A DNA stretch of 64,000 nt from NCBI GenBank assembly GCA_019414045.1, contig DXMW01000024.1:1-64000 (forward strand), read 5' to 3'. Origin of the DNA: Collinsella sp. GTDB lineage: Bacteria; Actinomycetota; Coriobacteriia; Coriobacteriales; Coriobacteriaceae. The translations under genes and the position numbers were made by a program. Positions 61,172 to 64,000 of the stretch are shown piece by piece. A model generated the notes under the pieces. It saw only the letters and a program-made list of their open reading frames with translations. It was not told the origin of the DNA and did not search any database. Positions within the stretch are counted from its first letter, which is position 1, and the number at the start of each line of letters is the position of its first letter.

Positions 61172-62614
61172 GTGCTTAATAGATTCCGCATGCTTGTCGC
61201 CTGTGCTTTGACCTTCGCGCTTTGCTGGGTGCCGGGATTTGCGTTTGCTGGGGACGCTGAGGACGGGGCCCAGGTTGCTGCGACCGCTCATGGGTTTTCC
61301 TATGGGATCGAGGGTTTTGAGCGGTTGGCCAAGGGGACCGCTCGTGCTATGGAGGGCCAGCCTAAGGGCTACCGGTTTCCCGTTGACGAGGACGTGGACC
61401 TTGTAGTGGCGGCTGCTGCCGATCGCGTTGTGGTGTGGATATCGCCCAAGGCGGCCGAGAAGTATGGATTGGATCCGCAGGACAACGAGTGCGTATCGGG
61501 TCTCAAGGCCCTCGTCTGTGAGCTCGACAGCGCAAACTCCATGGGAGGTGCGCAGCTAGGGGACGTTGATCTTCCTTGGTATGTTACGGCGGAAACAACG
61601 TTTGATGCCGGCGGGTATACCTATGGCTTTGATGTGCGTGGTGCGGATGGGGACCGCTATGTGGTGATTGCATCGGCCTCGGGTGATGCCAAGGGCGGCG
61701 CGCGTTGGCTTGATAGTGCTCAAATGGTAGAAGCATCGTCTGTCGTATTGCGGGATGAGCAGGGGCCCTTGACCTCTCTGGCCTCCTTTTTAGGCGGCAT
61801 CGACTACCGCCCGTTTTGGGTGTCCATTAAAACGAGTGGCCTTGCCCTGGTGATTGCCTTTGCACTGGGCCTGTTTGCCGCGTGGAAGACTATGGGTACC
61901 TCGAGTCGCATCAAGGGCCTGCTCGATTCGGTCTTTACGATTCCTATGGTGCTGCCGCCCACGGTCTGCGGCTTTCTGCTCCTCATGCTGTTTGGCCGCT
62001 CGACCGGTGTCGGCCAGTGGCTGATCGCGCACGGCATCTCGATCGTTTTTACCTGGCCCGCAGCGGTCATTTCGGCCGTCGTTGTGTCGTTTCCGCTGGT
62101 CTACCGCACGGCGCTCGGAGCCTTCGAGAGCCTCGACACGCAGATGCTCGACGCCGCACGAACCCTGGGATGGTCCGAGCGTCGCATCTTTACCAAGCTT
62201 ATGATGCCGCTTGGCTGGCCTTCGATTGCCGCCGGCGCGGTGCTTGCCTTCGCGCGTGCCATGGGCGAGTTTGGCTGCACCCTGTTCTTTGCGGGCAACT
62301 ACGCCGGCATTACCCAGACCATCCCCATCGCCATCTACTTTGAGTGGATGGGCGGCAACACGTCGGTGGCCCTCTTTTGGGTCGCCGTCGTGATCGTGTT
62401 CAGTTTCCTGGTCATCCTGTTCATCAATATGTACACGGCGCATTCGCAAAAGTACCGCGGGCGCGGCCTGTCCCGCGCGGAGCGCAAGCAGGCCAAGCAG
62501 CTGGGCAGCCAGGCCGATTCGCTCGACCCAGTGGGCGGCGATGCGCTGCGTATCGATCGCGAGGCGCTGGCCGAGCTTATGCGCGATGGCGCGGTCGCAA
62601 AGGGAGGTCGATAA
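61172..62614 (+). CDS. modB: Molybdate ABC permease ModB with extra exported N-domain
   Basis: A 480-residue permease, about twice the usual 220-230. A signal-like helix ends at GFAFA (about residue 24). Residues 25-212 form an extracytoplasmic region with no recognised family, containing YRFPVDEDVDLVVAAAADRVVVW and GGYTYGFDVRGADGDRYVVIA. The permease follows from about 214 with FTIPMVLPPTVCGFLLL and RAMGEFGCTLFFAGNYAG, and then a charged C-tail of about 50 residues. The GTG at 61172 has GGAGC five bases upstream. The N-domain may be a second ligand-sensing domain. Confidence 0.88.
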   Translation: MLNRFRMLVACALTFALCWVPGFAFAGDAEDGAQVAATAHGFSYGIEGFERLAKGTARAMEGQPKGYRFPVDEDVDLVVAAAADRVVVWISPKAAEKYGLDPQDNECVSGLKALVCELDSANSMGGAQLGDVDLPWYVTAETTFDAGGYTYGFDVRGADGDRYVVIASASGDAKGGARWLDSAQMVEASSVVLRDEQGPLTSLASFLGGIDYRPFWVSIKTSGLALVIAFALGLFAAWKTMGTSSRIKGLLDSVFTIPMVLPPTVCGFLLLMLFGRSTGVGQWLIAHGISIVFTWPAAVISAVVVSFPLVYRTALGAFESLDTQMLDAARTLGWSERRIFTKLMMPLGWPSIAAGAVLAFARAMGEFGCTLFFAGNYAGITQTIPIAIYFEWMGGNTSVALFWVAVVIVFSFLVILFINMYTAHSQKYRGRGLSRAERKQAKQLGSQADSLDPVGGDALRIDREALAELMRDGAVAKGGR

Positions 62615-62617
62615 GCC

Positions 62618-63688
62618 ATGTCGCTCGTTCTGGATATCAAAAAGCGCTATCCGGGCTTTACCCTCGACATTCAGCTCGATGCCGGCGAGGAGCGTGTGGC
62701 GCTGCTGGGCGCCTCGGGTTGCGGCAAGAGCTGCACGTTGCGCTGCATTGCCGGCGTGGAGACACCCGACGAGGGCGAGATTGTCGTCAACGGCGTGACC
62801 TTTTTTGACTCGGCGGCGGGTATCAACCTGTCGCCCCAGGAGCGAAAATGCGCCCTGCTGTTCCAAAACTATCAGCTGTTTCCCAACATGACGGTGGCCG
62901 ATAACGTTTGCGCCGGTGTTAAGGATGCGGGTGACGCCGCCGCGCGCAAAAAGCTCGCCGAGCGCTATCTGGGCATTTTCGGTCTGGCCGATTTTGCCGA
63001 CCGCTACCCCGCGCGCCTCTCGGGCGGTCAGCAGCAACGCGTGGCGCTTGCGCGCATGGTGGCGGCGCATCCGGGCATTTTTATGTTCGACGAGCCCATG
63101 AGCGCGCTCGATTCCTATCTTAAGAGCGCGCTCGAACAGAACATGCTCGACCTGTTCGATGTGTGCAACCGTACCGTGCTCTACGTGAGCCACGACATCG
63201 ACGAAGCGTGCCGTCTGTGCGAGCGCATTTGTGTGATGCACGACGGGCATATGGAGGAGATCGGCTCCGTCGAGGACGTGGTCCGCCGGCCGCAAACCTT
63301 GGCTGCGCTGCGCCTGACGGGCTGCAAGAATACGAGCCGCGCGCGCAAGATCGGCGACGAAGAAGTTGAGGCCCTCGACTGGGGCATGACCTTCAACGTG
63401 GGCCGTGAGGTTCCCGATAACGTGGCGTACCTGGGTATTCGTGCGAGCTACTTCCATGTGGACAACCGTGCTGAGCGGGGTCGCAACAGCTACGACCTGC
63501 ATGTGGCCCGCGTGAGCGATTCACGTTTTGAGCGCCTGGTGCTGCTGGACGTGCCGCGCGCCGACGCGCCGACGCGCCTGCAGTGGAAGGTCAACAAAGT
63601 GCGCATGCCTGTCGACGAGCTGCCGCAAGCAGGCGAGACGCTGCGCATGCATTTTGATGCCAGCAGGATCCATTTGGTTTGTCGATAG
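62618..63688 (+). CDS. modC: Molybdate ABC transporter ATPase ModC
   Basis: A 356-residue ATPase. Walker A reads GASGCGKSC, with Cys in place of the usual Thr after KS; the signature is LSGGQQQR and Walker B is IFMFDEPMSALDS. Residues from about 250 form a C-terminal regulatory domain of the TOBE/MOP type that could bind molybdate. It begins 3 nt after modB with GGGAGG as its site. It drives ModB-mediated uptake for the cofactor made by Mog and MoeA. Confidence 0.9.
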   Translation: MSLVLDIKKRYPGFTLDIQLDAGEERVALLGASGCGKSCTLRCIAGVETPDEGEIVVNGVTFFDSAAGINLSPQERKCALLFQNYQLFPNMTVADNVCAGVKDAGDAAARKKLAERYLGIFGLADFADRYPARLSGGQQQRVALARMVAAHPGIFMFDEPMSALDSYLKSALEQNMLDLFDVCNRTVLYVSHDIDEACRLCERICVMHDGHMEEIGSVEDVVRRPQTLAALRLTGCKNTSRARKIGDEEVEALDWGMTFNVGREVPDNVAYLGIRASYFHVDNRAERGRNSYDLHVARVSDSRFERLVLLDVPRADAPTRLQWKVNKVRMPVDELPQAGETLRMHFDASRIHLVCR

Positions 63689-63699
63689 CGCCGGGTAAT

Positions 63700-63736
63700 G
63701 CCGTCGGGGAATATAAGCCTCGGCGGCTTTGTTTTT
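63700..63736 (+). terminator. Terminator after modC
   Basis: GCCGTCGGGG at 63700-63709 pairs with CCTCGGCGGC at 63718-63727 with two G-U pairs, followed by TTTGTTTTT. Confidence 0.75.
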
Positions 63737-63832
63737 GCCGTTCGCCGAATGAGGAATGACAAACTCTTATCAATTAAGATAATTATTTATTAAACGACGG
63801 CACACGACGCTGTCGTACGAATGTCAACGGTG

Positions 63833-63861
63833 TTCGCATGGTCGATGACCGTTGGTATAGT
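63833..63861 (+). promoter_or_regulatory. Promoter of the last unit
   Basis: TTCGCA at 63833-63838 and TATAGT at 63856-63861 have a 17-bp spacer. The start would give a leader of about 24 nt before the ATG at 63892. Upstream, TTATC/GATAA at 63768-63783 is a possible operator in AT-rich sequence. Confidence 0.5.
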
Positions 63862-63891
63862 TGACCTCAACTTGTAAAGGAGGGTGCGCAC

Positions 63892-63960
63892 ATGCCGCAG
63901 ACGACATACATTCGCCGCGTTGCCGCGCGTGCCCTATATATCGCTCGGAGCCGCATATGA
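63892..63960 (+). CDS. 22-codon ORF, possible leader peptide
   Basis: Begins MPQTTYIRR and has five Arg in 22 residues. AAAGGAGG lies seven bases before the ATG, the best ribosome site in the area. Its TGA overlaps the ATG of the next frame as ATGA, suggesting coupled translation. No family is recognised. Confidence 0.45.
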   Translation: MPQTTYIRRVAARALYIARSRI

Positions 63961-64000
63961 GCAGGTATGTTCACGGCTCCGGGAGAGACGACGCACAATT
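63957..64000 (+). CDS. Partial ORF running off the window
   Basis: Starts at the ATG overlapping the preceding stop and reads MSRYVHGSGRDDAQ before the window ends. Too short to identify. It has no ribosome site of its own beyond the 22-codon ORF, so it would depend on coupling, or the real start lies further right. Confidence 0.35.
   Translation, partial: MSRYVHGSGRDDAQ

Noticed and set aside
61790..63502. A 570-codon minus-strand frame over modB and modC
   Set aside because: Antisense to genes with intact ABC motifs.

Overview
The window is a 64 kb stretch of a high-GC, gene-dense bacterial chromosome. The gene order (mraZ-rsmH-ftsL-ftsI-murF-mraY-murD-ftsW-murG-murC-murB-ftsQ-ftsZ-pgeF, then yggS-sepF-yggT-divIVA, with no ftsA) is that of an actinobacterium. 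The anaerobe-type accessory genes (L-cysteine desulfidase, C_GCAxxG redox protein, nitroreductase, molybdate uptake) and the overall style fit a gut Coriobacteriia such as Collinsella. The genus is an inference; no rRNA or tRNA gene was recognised here.

Region 1 (1-23.8 kb) is the division and cell wall cluster. Its one peculiarity is that a complete phosphate module, pstSCAB-phoU, sits between pgeF and yggS, and pstS overlaps the pgeF stop by 4 nt. Region 2 (23.8-36 kb) holds a nitroreductase, the second phosphate system (a Pit permease with its DUF47 partner), a Bax-inhibitor-like membrane protein, a PARG-like macrodomain protein with an altered catalytic loop, a GDSL esterase, a pentapeptide protein, thiD and thiC under a TPP riboswitch, yaaA and an M18 aminopeptidase. 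Region 3 (36-45 kb) has polA, a Cof-type phosphatase, argG preceded by a short Arg-rich leader peptide, a 56-codon gene, argH, ndk and rpiB. Region 4 (45.5-55.5 kb) has an L-cysteine desulfidase, a HAD phosphatase, rpsA, the RNase P RNA, yigZ, a C_GCAxxG protein, a metY-type PLP enzyme, an MFS exporter, xpt and a lone GGQ release-factor domain. Region 5 (55.5-64 kb) has a lipid kinase, a CLC-F type channel, moeA, mog and modABC, so molybdenum uptake and cofactor assembly lie together.

The least expected material is between genes. Two copies of a roughly 110-nt nested-hairpin element (46892-47002 and 49984-50095) keep their loops but change both strands of the helices in step, which suggests a selected fold. 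There is also a family of long inverted repeats with related ends (34563-34629 and 55512-55580), several more long palindromes between convergent genes, a probable arginine attenuator before argG, a yggT gene that seems to begin with ATC, and a ModB permease carrying an extra exported N-terminal domain.

The window ends just inside a new transcription unit: a strong ribosome site, a 22-codon ORF, and an ATGA overlap into a gene that runs off the edge.
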